From: an alpha proteobacterium SCGC AAA288-G21
GTDB lineage: Bacteria > Pseudomonadota > Alphaproteobacteria > Pelagibacterales > Pelagibacteraceae
Length of the DNA: 32,881 bases
Direction of reading: 5' to 3'
Assembly (NCBI GenBank): GCA_000513075.1
Contig: AZYC01000005.1
Location: forward strand, 8,111 to 40,991
Part shown: piece by piece, positions 1-8,239 of the stretch
How the letters are laid out: each line of letters starts with the position of its first letter
Numbering within the stretch: the stretch's first letter is position 1
The notes under the pieces: generated by a model
What the model was told of the DNA's origin: nothing
What the model saw: only the letters and a program-made list of their open reading frames with translations
Databases searched by the model: none
Made by a program: the position numbers and the translations under genes

Positions 1-590
1 GACAAACTAAAATTATATCCCTAGAACCCAATACTTTAAATGATGTTTTTAATGATATTAAAAGAGTTGCAAAAGATCTTAATATAGAAAATGAAACTAA
101 CAATAAACTAATTAATAATTTAAAAATTAGAATAGAAAAAATAAAAAATTTAGCTGCTACAAAAAAACAAAAACCATTGGTAGCTTGCATAGAATGGATT
201 GATCCACTCATGATTGCGGGTAACTGGATACCAGAAATGGTAGAGATCGCTGGAGGAACTAACATATTAGGAAAATCTGGTGATAATTCTCACTGGATAA
301 AATTTGAAGAAATTATAGATCAAAATCCTGAAATTATTATTTTTATACCATGTGGTTTCAATATAAAAAAAACAAAAGAAGAGCTAAACAACTATATTAA
401 TAAAAATAATAGTATTCGCTTATTAAAAGCTTACAAAAATCATAAATTTTTTGTTGCGGATGGAAATCAATTTTTTAATAGACCTGGGCCACGATTAGTT
501 GAATCTTTAGAAATATTTGCTGAAATAATACACCCTGATATTTTTAATTTTAAACACAAGGAAGATGGCTGGATTAATTATAATGATTAA
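1..590 (+). CDS. BtuF-like periplasmic binding protein, 3' part (partial)
   Basis: The reading frame is already open at the left edge (first full codon at base 3) and runs to TAA at 590, so the start lies outside the window. The visible ~195 residues match the C-terminal half of the periplasmic-binding fold used by cobalamin and siderophore ABC transporters (PF01497). A phrase of the type SLEPNTLNDVFNDI near the start is followed by a long Lys/Asn-rich helix and then the second lobe, with IEWIDPLMIAGNWIPEM, an AGG turn, a segment ending in NPEIIIFIPCG, and a GPRLVESLE helix near the end. In this family the protein captures corrinoid for a BtuCD-type permease, but no permease or ATPase is visible here. 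The ligand could equally be another metal chelate. An in-frame TTG at 177 is internal to the fold and is not a start. Confidence 0.75.
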   Translation, partial: QTKIISLEPNTLNDVFNDIKRVAKDLNIENETNNKLINNLKIRIEKIKNLAATKKQKPLVACIEWIDPLMIAGNWIPEMVEIAGGTNILGKSGDNSHWIKFEEIIDQNPEIIIFIPCGFNIKKTKEELNNYINKNNSIRLLKAYKNHKFFVADGNQFFNRPGPRLVESLEIFAEIIHPDIFNFKHKEDGWINYND

Positions 591-825
591 AAAAATTATA
601 CTTCTACTTGCAATCATTTCTCCTTTTTTAGGATATTATTTTACCGTTTATCTTTTAAAATTTGAGAAGAAAAAAATTCCTATTTTAAAACTGTCTATTT
701 TGAGCTTAGTTTTACTTGTGTCTGTACTAATATTTTTTAGATATTTTAGTCATATTTCGCCTGATACAAAATACTATCCTCCTAAGGTAGAAGATGGGAA
801 AGTAATTCCTGCTGAAAATAAATAA
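583..825 (+). CDS. DUF6111-like small inner-membrane protein
   Basis: The product is about 80 residues with two hydrophobic segments (roughly residues 4-24 and 33-53), each followed by basic residues, and then a short polar tail containing YYPPKVEDGKVIPAE. That tail (aromatic-PP-x-x-EDG-x-hydrophobic-P) is the feature I remember for the alphaproteobacterial DUF6111 family, whose members are about this long. I chose the ATG at 583, which overlaps the upstream stop by 8 nt, over the ATG at 565, because it begins directly with the basic residues leading into the first membrane segment. The function of DUF6111 is unknown. The overlap suggests coupling to the binding-protein gene. Confidence 0.55.
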   Translation: MIKKIILLLAIISPFLGYYFTVYLLKFEKKKIPILKLSILSLVLLVSVLIFFRYFSHISPDTKYYPPKVEDGKVIPAENK

Positions 826-1299
826 TTAAATCGAACTTCCAAGAGATACTGGCAAAGACACTGATGTTGTTAACCAACAATTATTTAAAGATCCTTTATT
901 TAAAAATTTTTCAATTTGCCAATTATATTTGAAGAAATTTTTTTCTCTATCTAAAATAGTTACTTCATAAATAAATTTTTTTTCTGACTTAAAAATCTCT
1001 ATAATTTTATGTTCTGTATGATTTAATAAAATTTTATAACCCTCCTCATTTAATAATTTAATAAATCTTGAAAGTGGGCCAGTAAATCTTTTATTTGAAG
1101 GATGAGCAAATTCCCAGGTCTGTTCAATTCCAGCATTTTTATAAGGTTTATTATTATTTTTTAACGCACTCAATTGTATTTTAACTACATCAAATGGTTT
1201 GAATTCATTATTTGGTTTAAGTAATTCGGCTGAAGTTTCATAAAAACTAAAGAGAGAGAAAAATATTAATATATAAAAATATCCTACTACTATTTTCAC
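826..1299 (-). CDS. DUF4864-like exported protein
   Basis: 157 residues. The N-terminus has a hydrophobic stretch (about residues 3-20) followed by a Ser/Ala-rich site, which looks like a Sec signal peptide. The body contains a VVKIQLSAL helix, then an AGIEQTWEFAHPSNKRFTGP segment and an LLNH turn. This arrangement (VV-x-QL-x-AL, F-A-S/H-P-x-N-x-x-x-T-G-P) resembles DUF4864 proteins of alphaproteobacteria and plastids, which have an NTF2-like fold and no assigned role. The start is GTG, placed immediately after the TAA of the upstream Yip1-family gene with no gap, so the two are very likely co-transcribed. Confidence 0.5.
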   Translation of the reverse strand: MKIVVGYFYILIFFSLFSFYETSAELLKPNNEFKPFDVVKIQLSALKNNNKPYKNAGIEQTWEFAHPSNKRFTGPLSRFIKLLNEEGYKILLNHTEHKIIEIFKSEKKFIYEVTILDREKNFFKYNWQIEKFLNKGSLNNCWLTTSVSLPVSLGSSI

Positions 1300-1836
1300 T
1301 TAATTTATTGACATTGTATTTATCTTATCCATCACAAAGGAAAGTGAAACTATGGAAATAATTAAAAAAGCAATTATAACTACTCCTGCTGACTTAAAAT
1401 TACTTTTAAAATTCAATGTTTCCCTAACTCCTATTATCAATGATGCAAAAATCCAAAACTGAGTAAGGAATACAATCGGTACTACTAAACTAGGCATAAA
1501 TACAAAAAATCTTAACAGACCTGGAGCGTGGGCAAAACCCACTGTTATTAAAATTTTTTTAAAGTTTGCATTTGTGCTTGGATCAGGAAATAATTTTATT
1601 CCTATTACATAAATCAACACTGCCCATACTATCCAGCTTAGAAGTGCTGTAACTCCAGAAAAGATAATGTTAGTTTTATAGAGTGTACTTAAAGCTATGG
1701 CTCCTGCCACTCCATCCAATACCATGATCAATCCAGCATAATACAGGGATAATTCTCCAAAAGTATTTGGATCTTTGTAAAGATTTTTATCTAGCTTAAT
1801 TGATCTAATTATAACTTTTGAAAAATATTCAAACAT
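1300..1836 (-). CDS. Yip1-domain multi-pass membrane protein
   Basis: 178 residues with about five predicted membrane segments. An amphipathic N-terminus (SKVIIRSIKLDKNLY) comes first, then hydrophobic blocks near residues 33-55, 60-80, 95-120, 122-145 and 150-170. The GFAHAPGLLRFFVFMP stretch in the middle and the family's usual length fit the bacterial Yip1 family (PF04893). The role in bacteria is not established. It abuts the DUF4864-like gene and lies 16 nt downstream of the DmdA-like gene on the same strand, so read-through from the catabolic unit is possible. Confidence 0.6.
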   Translation of the reverse strand: MFEYFSKVIIRSIKLDKNLYKDPNTFGELSLYYAGLIMVLDGVAGAIALSTLYKTNIIFSGVTALLSWIVWAVLIYVIGIKLFPDPSTNANFKKILITVGFAHAPGLLRFFVFMPSLVVPIVFLTQFWIFASLIIGVRETLNFKSNFKSAGVVIIAFLIISIVSLSFVMDKINTMSIN

Positions 1837-1852
1837 AAAGCCCTATAACTAA

Positions 1853-3256
1853 TTATTTATTTAAAACGGCTAAAACTTCTGCCTCTCTAGTATTTTCATT
1901 AAAAGACCGTGTAAATGGTATCGGAACAACTACTGCTTTAACCGGTTTTTTAGAATATTTTTTTGGTAAGTGAACTCTATATTTTTTACCAAAATTACCA
2001 ATTGGAAATCCTTTATTATTTAAATTTCCCTCATACGGAACATATCCCATTGCAATATTTTGTTTTTTTTCAGGATGATACCAGGGTGAAGTTATATAAC
2101 CAACCGGCTTACTGCCACTGTTTGAAATTAACCAAAAATCTGGCGCATATTCCTCAATGGGTTTTCCTCCCAATTCAAGACCCACAAGCTGGAGTTTATA
2201 AGGTTTTTCTCCTTTTTTAAGCTGTTCTTTCATTTTTTCCAGCGCTTCTTTTCCTACATAGTCTGTTTGTTTATTCCACTCACCCTTCCCTGATAAAGAA
2301 ACTTGATAACCCAAATTACATTGAAATGGATTATGTTCTTGGTCCATATCCTGTCCCCAAGATAATATTCCTGCCTGAATTCTTCTGTGATGTGCGGGAG
2401 CAATAACCATTAATTTATGTTTTTTTCCAACTTTAAGAACAGCGTTCCACATATCTTCTGCATGTAAAGTTGCATTACGAAGATAAATTTCATAACCCGC
2501 TTCTCCAGAAAATCCTGATTGTGAAATAACACAACTTCTTCCTCCAATGTTTGCTTCAGCTAAACCATAAAAAGGAATATGATCCATATCTACTTGATCA
2601 CCAATTAAATCTTGCATTAGAGCTTTAGCTTTTGGACCTTGAATTTGTACTGGACATACATCTATTTCATCTATTTCAACGTTGAATCTTTTATCAGCAT
2701 TAACGCCTTGTAAATACATACCAATATCGGAGTCTGATAAACTAAACCAAAATTCATCATCCCTAACCCTCATTAAAACTGGATCGTTAAGTACACCTCC
2801 TTTGTTATTGCACAAAACAACGTAACGTCCTCTCATAGGTGAAATTTTTTTTGCATCACGCGTTATTACATAATCTGTAAATTTTTCAGCATCAGGTCCT
2901 TTAACACAAATTTGTCTTTCAACAGCAACATTCCACATTGTTACGTGGTTTTTAATTGCCTCGTATTCAACCATGGCACCACCTTTTTCAGGTTTTACAT
3001 ATCCTCTTGGATGATAAACACGATTGTAAATAGTAGCTCTCCAACAACCTGCTTTCATTGATAAATGCCAATATGGAGATTTTCTAACCCGCGTTGAAAT
3101 CAACATTTCTACTTTTGTTGGTCCGCTCTGTCTTAAATTATAGGGTACTTGCCTGTCAGATTGATCTACTGAAGTTTCGTGTTTAACTTTATCGTAATTT
3201 ATTTTTTCAGATTTAAATGAAACTGATTTTGTTTTTTTCTTTTTCTTTTTAGGCAT
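1853..3256 (-). CDS. DmdA/GcvT-family THF-dependent methyltransferase (demethylase)
   Basis: 467 residues. After a Lys-rich N-terminus (residues 3-10) and about 45 extra residues, the protein aligns from memory with DMSP demethylase DmdA and the glycine-cleavage T protein. Visible features are a (S/T)RVRKSPY entry at ~54-61, a WNVAVERQ strand at ~108-115, GGVLNDP at 153-159 carrying the Asn-Asp of the folate site, SLSDSD at ~172-177, QIQGPKA at 204-210 and SGFSGEAGYEIY in the second domain. Known relatives move a methyl group from DMSP, dimethylglycine or aryl-O-methyl donors to tetrahydrofolate. The pairing with a MetF-like gene (8-nt overlap) fits 5-methyl-THF as product. It is ~100 residues longer than DmdA (~370 aa), so I call it DmdA-like rather than dmdA. 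Other GcvT-type demethylases, including LigM-like ones, remain possible. Confidence 0.75.
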   Translation of the reverse strand: MPKKKKKKTKSVSFKSEKINYDKVKHETSVDQSDRQVPYNLRQSGPTKVEMLISTRVRKSPYWHLSMKAGCWRATIYNRVYHPRGYVKPEKGGAMVEYEAIKNHVTMWNVAVERQICVKGPDAEKFTDYVITRDAKKISPMRGRYVVLCNNKGGVLNDPVLMRVRDDEFWFSLSDSDIGMYLQGVNADKRFNVEIDEIDVCPVQIQGPKAKALMQDLIGDQVDMDHIPFYGLAEANIGGRSCVISQSGFSGEAGYEIYLRNATLHAEDMWNAVLKVGKKHKLMVIAPAHHRRIQAGILSWGQDMDQEHNPFQCNLGYQVSLSGKGEWNKQTDYVGKEALEKMKEQLKKGEKPYKLQLVGLELGGKPIEEYAPDFWLISNSGSKPVGYITSPWYHPEKKQNIAMGYVPYEGNLNNKGFPIGNFGKKYRVHLPKKYSKKPVKAVVVPIPFTRSFNENTREAEVLAVLNK

Positions 3257-3977
3257 ATTTTTTCTCCATTAACCATGTTTTCGTTTCTTTTAAGCTACCA
3301 AAAGTATAAATATGAAAGTTACTCGTTACACTTTTAACTTTCTTTATTAAATCATTGGGGTCTTTAGGTCTCAATAAATCAAATGTTTTACCCAAATTTG
3401 ATTTTATAAAATTTATGGAATTTTTTGCTCCGACAGTATTAGCAAATTTTAATAGACCGCTAACTTTCATAGGTCCTGTGATACCAACATGCACTGGGAT
3501 TGTTTGTTTAGAAACAAATTTTATTATGGGATCAGGTTCCATCAACCATTGAGTTACTATATAATCTGCGTAAGGCTTTTTATCCTTCATAGCTTTTTCT
3601 AAATCCGAGTCGGATATATCAGGAGAGCCGTCGGGATGTCCAGCAATTCCTATTCTGAAACCTTCAAATAATCCTGTCTCTAATAGTTGTAAAGAACAAT
3701 GAAAATTTCCGACTGGTTGGGCACTCCCTCCTATAACTAATGCTTGTTTAACTCCACCATCTTTACATCTCATTACATAGTCCTTTAAAATATCCAGGTT
3801 TTTAATTGATCTGGCTGGAAAATGAGGTACTGGATTAAAACTCAAATTTGCTAGTTCCTTTGCTTTCTCAGCAACCTGTCTAAAATCTTCACCGGGAAGC
3901 AAAGTTATATAAACGTCTTTAACCTTTGGAAGGTTGCTCAGATTGGTCTTTAAACCAATTTCTAGGGAGAAATTCAT
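3249..3977 (-). CDS. MetF-like (methylenetetrahydrofolate reductase family) protein
   Basis: 242 residues, shorter than classical MetF (~295). It keeps the family's TIM-barrel pattern: a VYITLLPGED strand near the N-terminus, a NPVPHFPARS segment (the 'P-H-x-x-x-R' region that positions folate and flavin), an ALVIGGSAQPVG strand, a GIAGHPDGSP turn, a 'YADYIVTQ' strand and a VHVGITGPMK strand. MetF interconverts 5-methyl- and 5,10-methylene-THF with FAD. Next to a THF-dependent demethylase, its likely job is to oxidise the methyl-THF product so that methyl carbon enters C1 metabolism. Its stop overlaps the start of the DmdA-like gene by 8 nt. It is transcribed divergently from the Rieske gene across a ~129-nt gap, which probably carries both promoters. 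Confidence 0.75.
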   Translation of the reverse strand: MNFSLEIGLKTNLSNLPKVKDVYITLLPGEDFRQVAEKAKELANLSFNPVPHFPARSIKNLDILKDYVMRCKDGGVKQALVIGGSAQPVGNFHCSLQLLETGLFEGFRIGIAGHPDGSPDISDSDLEKAMKDKKPYADYIVTQWLMEPDPIIKFVSKQTIPVHVGITGPMKVSGLLKFANTVGAKNSINFIKSNLGKTFDLLRPKDPNDLIKKVKSVTSNFHIYTFGSLKETKTWLMEKKYA

Positions 3978-4106
3978 AATTTTTGGGATATATCAGTCGA
4001 CCTACAAAGTGTCTAGAGAATTTCATCAACTTAGTGGGAAGGCTCTACTGGCTCTATTAATACAAATTATATTGCCAATTTATATTAAAATGCTAGGATT
4101 TTTAAA

Positions 4107-5303
4107 ATGGATCGCAAACTTAATGGACAAAAAGGCATTTACGATATTGTAAATAAGGAAAAATTAGATGTAGTCAGTAACCCTATTGCTGAAGCTCATG
4201 GTTTACCAAATGAATGTTACAATAGTAAAGAATACACAAAAATAGAAAGAAAAAAATTATTTGAAGATAAATGGGTTGTTATCGGTGTTGCCAGTTCAGT
4301 TCCTAACCCTGGGGATGCAAAGCCTTTTGACTTACTAGGAATTCCCTTAATTATTTTACGAAATAAAAAAAAGCAAATTAAAGTTTATCATAATGTTTGC
4401 AGTCATAGAGGCTATAAAATTTTACAGAAGAAATGCAGTATAAAAAATGTTTTACGTTGTCCTTATCATTCTTGGTCATACAATTTAGATGGCACACTTG
4501 TTGCAACACCTAATCTTGGCGGAATGGATAAACATGAGGCGGAAGGTTTTGACAAATCTTCCAGCGGACTTAAGGAAGTTCGTTCTTATGTTTGGCTAGA
4601 TATGATTATTGTCAATATTTCAAATAATGAAGTCTCATTCGATAAATATATTAAACCTTTAAGCGATCGTTGGTCTAAATTTTGGCCAAAAGAAGATCAG
4701 AAATTAATTCGACATTCGAAAGACTTAGGTTATTTTAAATTAAAAGCAAAATGTAATTGGAAATTTGCAATAGAAAATTACTGCGAAAGCTACCATTTAC
4801 CTTGGGTCCATCCAGGATTAAATACCTATTCAAAAATCAGCGATCATTATCATATCCAAGGCCTACCAAATAGATTTGCTGGTCAAGGAACAGTTGTTTA
4901 CAATCCTCGATTTAAGAGCAAAAAAAAATTTCCTTGTTTTCCTAATTGGAAAAAAAACAAAAAAAACATTGCAGAATATGTTGCTCTTTTTCCAAACGTA
5001 ATGCTAGGTATTCACAAAGATCATTATTATGTTTATTGGTTAGAGCCTGTTAATCATGCATATACTTTAGAGCATATGGAAATTTATTATGTGGGTGAAG
5101 AAGCTGCGAATTCTAAAAAATTTAAACCTCTTAGAAAACAAAATTTAAATCTCTGGCGTGGAGTCCAGTCGGAAGATGTGCACATAATTGAAGGTATGCA
5201 AGAAGGACGAAATTCGCCTTCTTATAATGGAGGTAATTTTTCACCAGTTATGGACAATCCTACTCACCATTTTCATAAATGGGTAGCAACAAATTTAGTT
5301 TGA
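4107..5303 (+). CDS. Rieske non-heme iron oxygenase, quaternary-amine type
   Basis: 398 residues. The N-terminal Rieske domain shows C98-x-H100 and C118-x2-H121 (CSHRG and CPYHSW). The C-terminal catalytic domain has E223-N224-Y-C-E227-S-Y-H230 then H235, with a later Asp (D357, in VQSED), forming the His-His-Asp iron triad. The residue bridging the two centres is Glu (E227) where many ring hydroxylases have Asp. Glu there is reported for carnitine oxygenase CntA, and the overall pattern resembles glycine betaine/carnitine/stachydrine demethylating or C-N-cleaving oxygenases. An AGGA lies 8 nt before the ATG. These enzymes need a reductase; no ferredoxin-reductase gene is present, and the FrhB-like protein at the end of the unit is the only redox candidate nearby. 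The substrate is unknown. Confidence 0.8.
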   Translation: MDRKLNGQKGIYDIVNKEKLDVVSNPIAEAHGLPNECYNSKEYTKIERKKLFEDKWVVIGVASSVPNPGDAKPFDLLGIPLIILRNKKKQIKVYHNVCSHRGYKILQKKCSIKNVLRCPYHSWSYNLDGTLVATPNLGGMDKHEAEGFDKSSSGLKEVRSYVWLDMIIVNISNNEVSFDKYIKPLSDRWSKFWPKEDQKLIRHSKDLGYFKLKAKCNWKFAIENYCESYHLPWVHPGLNTYSKISDHYHIQGLPNRFAGQGTVVYNPRFKSKKKFPCFPNWKKNKKNIAEYVALFPNVMLGIHKDHYYVYWLEPVNHAYTLEHMEIYYVGEEAANSKKFKPLRKQNLNLWRGVQSEDVHIIEGMQEGRNSPSYNGGNFSPVMDNPTHHFHKWVATNLV

Positions 5304-5304
5304 T

Positions 5305-6540
5305 ATGAAATTTAACAGAAAAATTGCTTCAAATACAAAACCCAAACCAAATTTTGTAACAAAGAAAAGATTAAGAGAAGATGAAATAAATTTTGATCAA
5401 CTTAGATCATACAGATTAGATAGAGTTAAAAAAGAGTTAGAAAAAAATAATCTTGAGGCTTGTATATTATTTGATCCAGTTAACGTTAGATATGCATTGG
5501 ATACGACTAATATGAGTATTTATAATATGCATAACTTAACTCGTTATTGTTTTATACCCGTAAACGGTCCTGTAATTCTTTATGAATATTTTAATTGTGA
5601 GGAATTAGCTAGCCATTTAAATTTGATTAATGAGATAAGACCAGCAATAACTTGGGATTATTTCAGTAACGGAGACCAAGCAGGAGACCAATTAGAAAAG
5701 TGGATTAATGAAGTTAAAGATTTATCAAATTCATATTGCAAAAGTAAAAAACTAGCAATTGACGTTCTTAATGGTCCTGCAGTAACAGCTTTGAATAAGG
5801 CAGGTATTGAAGTAGTGGATGCCAAATTAATTGTTGAACAGGCTAGAGTTATTAAATCTCCAGAGGAACTAAAATGTATGAAAGCAGCGCTCGACGTTGC
5901 GGAAATTGGTATTAATAAAATGAGAGAAGAATTAAAAGCGGGAATGACCGAAGATGAACTTTGGTCAATTTTACACAAAACTAATATTGAACATGGTGGT
6001 GAGTGGATTGAAGGTAAAATTTTATCCTCAGGTCAAAGAACAAATCCATGGATGCAAGAAAGTAGTAACAAAATCATTCAAAGTGGAGAAATGGTGTCTT
6101 TTGATACTGATATGGTTGGACCGTATGGGTATTGCGCAGATATATCGAGAGCTTTTGTTGAAGGACATAAATTTAATGGAGAACAAAAAAAATTGTACCA
6201 GATGGCAGTTGAACATATAAACCACAATTCTCGACTGATTAAACATGGAATGCCATTTAAGGAGTTCACTGAAAAATCTTGGAAACTTCCAAATGAATAT
6301 TATGGAAATAGGTATTCATGTATGGTTCATGGAATTGGTCTTTGTGATGAGTGGCCAATGATAAGATATCCTACTGATGGTGGTCAAAGAGAAGGTTGTT
6401 TTGAAAAAAATATGACCATTACCGTTGAAACTTACATTGGAAAAGTGGGTGGTAAAGAGGGAGTAAAATTAGAGCAACAATGCCTAGTCGGTGAAAATGG
6501 ACTTGAATTAATGTCCCATCATCCGTTAGAAGATTTGTAA
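5305..6540 (+). CDS. M24 (pita-bread) family protein closely resembling DMSP lyase DddP
   Basis: 411 residues. All positions I recall as metal ligands in DddP are present with identical spacing: D267, D269, D279, H342, E375 and E390. The residue matching DddP's catalytic Asp377 is D348 (HGIGLCDEWP; +6 from the metal His), and the Tyr five before that His is Y337. The FDPVNVRYALDT stretch, the TTNM segment and GGEWIEGKILSSGQRTNPW also look like DddP rather than a generic Xaa-Pro peptidase. DddP cleaves DMSP to dimethyl sulfide and acrylate. The neighbours suggest betaine or carnitine chemistry, so activity on another sulfonium or betaine, or a creatinase-like hydrolysis, cannot be excluded. 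It starts 1 nt after the Rieske stop. Confidence 0.7.
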   Translation: MKFNRKIASNTKPKPNFVTKKRLREDEINFDQLRSYRLDRVKKELEKNNLEACILFDPVNVRYALDTTNMSIYNMHNLTRYCFIPVNGPVILYEYFNCEELASHLNLINEIRPAITWDYFSNGDQAGDQLEKWINEVKDLSNSYCKSKKLAIDVLNGPAVTALNKAGIEVVDAKLIVEQARVIKSPEELKCMKAALDVAEIGINKMREELKAGMTEDELWSILHKTNIEHGGEWIEGKILSSGQRTNPWMQESSNKIIQSGEMVSFDTDMVGPYGYCADISRAFVEGHKFNGEQKKLYQMAVEHINHNSRLIKHGMPFKEFTEKSWKLPNEYYGNRYSCMVHGIGLCDEWPMIRYPTDGGQREGCFEKNMTITVETYIGKVGGKEGVKLEQQCLVGENGLELMSHHPLEDL

Positions 6541-6548
6541 TTAAAACA

Positions 6549-7400
6549 ATGAATAATAGATTAGAAACTATTGTTGATCTTAAAAAATACCCAATCCAGG
6601 ATTTAAATTCTCCATTAATAAAAGAATTAACAAAAAAATGTAAAAGTGATTTAGATCAGTTTAGTTGCGCTACTATTTCTAATTTTATTTTACCTAAATC
6701 TTTAAAAATAATGAATACAGAGTTAGAAAAACAACTCGATGAAGTTTATATGTCAAAACAAAGTATCAATGCATATTTGTATTCTAAAGATGATCCTTCC
6801 TTACCTAAAGATCATCCAAAACGAATATTTATGGATCGTTACAATGGATATTTAAATTCAAATGTTTTTGCAAAAGATTCGGAAATGAAATTTCTTTATG
6901 AACAAGATGAACTTTTAAAGTTTGTGTCTGCTTGCCTTGGTACATCCCCAATTTATCGATGGGCCGATCCTTTAGCTTGTCACGCTTATAATGTTATGAA
7001 GCCAGACGGCATTCTTCCATGGCATTTTGATAGTTGTGAGTTTACTTTAAGTTTCATGATACAAAAACCTGAAAAAGGCGGTATATTTGAATACTGTCCA
7101 AATATACGCGGACCAAGAAATGAAAATTTAGAAGAAGTTAAAAAAGTACTTGATGGAGACCGCAAAAGAGTTCGTCAATTAGAATTAGAACCGGGTGATT
7201 TACAAATATTTAAAGGACGTTTTACACTTCATAGTGTTACAAAAATAGAAGGAAGCCGTTCCAGATATCTTTGTATACCAGCTTATGTTCTTGATCCCTG
7301 GAGAGTAAACACCCCAGAACATTCAAAAGCTATATATGGAAAAGTATTACCAATTCACATTGAAAGAAATAAACCTAGATCCGATGGTTTAGCTGATTAA
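6549..7400 (+). CDS. 2-oxoglutarate/Fe(II) oxygenase, HalD/BesD-like fold (copy 1)
   Basis: 283 residues. A double-stranded beta-helix Fe(II)/2OG core is indicated by PWHFD (H159, D161), then GGIFEYCPNIR, an EPGDLQIFKGRF strand, and H228 with R239 11 residues later (HSVTKIEG...SRY). H159/D161/H228 would bind iron and R239 would bind 2-oxoglutarate. The sequence style matches proteins annotated as HalD/BesD or ArpA-like, which act on free amino acids. Because the HxD acid is present (halogenases have Gly or Ala there), this should hydroxylate or oxidatively demethylate rather than halogenate. A paralog follows 2 nt downstream. A role hydroxylating a betaine, comparable to butyrobetaine hydroxylase, is inference from the neighbours. 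Confidence 0.75.
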   Translation: MNNRLETIVDLKKYPIQDLNSPLIKELTKKCKSDLDQFSCATISNFILPKSLKIMNTELEKQLDEVYMSKQSINAYLYSKDDPSLPKDHPKRIFMDRYNGYLNSNVFAKDSEMKFLYEQDELLKFVSACLGTSPIYRWADPLACHAYNVMKPDGILPWHFDSCEFTLSFMIQKPEKGGIFEYCPNIRGPRNENLEEVKKVLDGDRKRVRQLELEPGDLQIFKGRFTLHSVTKIEGSRSRYLCIPAYVLDPWRVNTPEHSKAIYGKVLPIHIERNKPRSDGLAD

Positions 7401-7402
7401 AT

Positions 7403-8239
7403 ATGAAAGAGGTAATAAATTTAGAAACATATCCTATAAATGATACAGGATCTATAAAGTATAGGGAGTTAATTAATTATACTCGAAAACAACTTAATGA
7501 AGATGGTTGTTGTGTACTTTCCAATTTTATTAAACCAGATTCTATCCAAAGAATGAAAAATGAAGTGGATAAAAAATTAAGTAAAATTTATTTTACAAGT
7601 GATAAACATAATCCATATTTTACAAAAGACGATAAAACTCTTCCTGAAGATCATCCAAAAAGAATATTTACTGTTAGACAAAGTGGTTACTTAAATTCAG
7701 ATGTCTTAGAAAAAGATTCAGATCTAAATAAGTTTTATGATTTAGAAGAAATGCTAAAATTTGTATCAGATAGTCTTGAAGTATTTCCTCTTTACACATG
7801 GGCAGATCCTCTGGGTAAAAATCCTTACAGTGTTATGCATAATAATCATTATTTTCCTTGGCACTTTGATGGAAATGAATTCACCTTAAGTATTTTGGTT
7901 CAAAAAGCTGAAAAAGGAGGATTTTTTGAGTACGCTCCAGATATAAGAAGTAAAGATAATGAAAGCTTTGAAGAAGTTAGTAAAGTTTTAAAAGGTGACA
8001 GAAAAAAAGTTAAATCTTTAGATTTAAAACCTGGTGATCTACAAATTTTTAAAGGAAGATTTTCAATGCACCGAGTAACAAAAATTGAAGGGAAAACATC
8101 CAGATATATTGCTTTACCGTGTTATGTAAAAGACCCTTTAAAGATTAATAAACCTGAACATTCTAAGCAAGTTTATGGAAAAGCCTTGCCTATTCATTTT
8201 GAAAGAGAGAATATTCAAGGAGATGGATTAATAGACTGA
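7403..8239 (+). CDS. 2-oxoglutarate/Fe(II) oxygenase, HalD/BesD-like fold (copy 2)
   Basis: 278 residues, clearly a tandem paralog of the preceding gene. Shared blocks include a PKRIF segment, YLNS near residue 96, WADPLG, PWHFD (H154, D156), GGFFEYAPDIR, KPGDLQIFKGRF and HRVTKIEGKTSRY (H223, R234). The iron triad and 2OG arginine are intact, so both copies are predicted active. Divergence is concentrated in the N-terminal third and in the residues just before the HxD motif (HNNHYF here, KPDGIL in copy 1), where substrate would be read. That suggests two successive or two different substrates rather than a redundant copy. Its TGA overlaps the ATG of the aldolase-like gene by one base. Confidence 0.75.
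   Translation: MKEVINLETYPINDTGSIKYRELINYTRKQLNEDGCCVLSNFIKPDSIQRMKNEVDKKLSKIYFTSDKHNPYFTKDDKTLPEDHPKRIFTVRQSGYLNSDVLEKDSDLNKFYDLEEMLKFVSDSLEVFPLYTWADPLGKNPYSVMHNNHYFPWHFDGNEFTLSILVQKAEKGGFFEYAPDIRSKDNESFEEVSKVLKGDRKKVKSLDLKPGDLQIFKGRFSMHRVTKIEGKTSRYIALPCYVKDPLKINKPEHSKQVYGKALPIHFERENIQGDGLID

Noticed and set aside
1963-2220. Plus-strand ORF inside the DmdA-like gene
   Set aside because: Antisense shadow of a well-supported coding region.
4041-4056. Direct repeat GGCTCTA (two copies, 9-nt spacing) upstream of the Rieske gene
   Set aside because: Too short, and with only two copies I could not distinguish an operator from chance; no regulator gene is adjacent to the island.
6549-8239. Amino-acid halogenases of the BesD/HalD type
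   Set aside because: Halogenases replace the Asp of HxD with Gly or Ala; both copies keep Asp (D161, D156), so hydroxylation or demethylation is expected.
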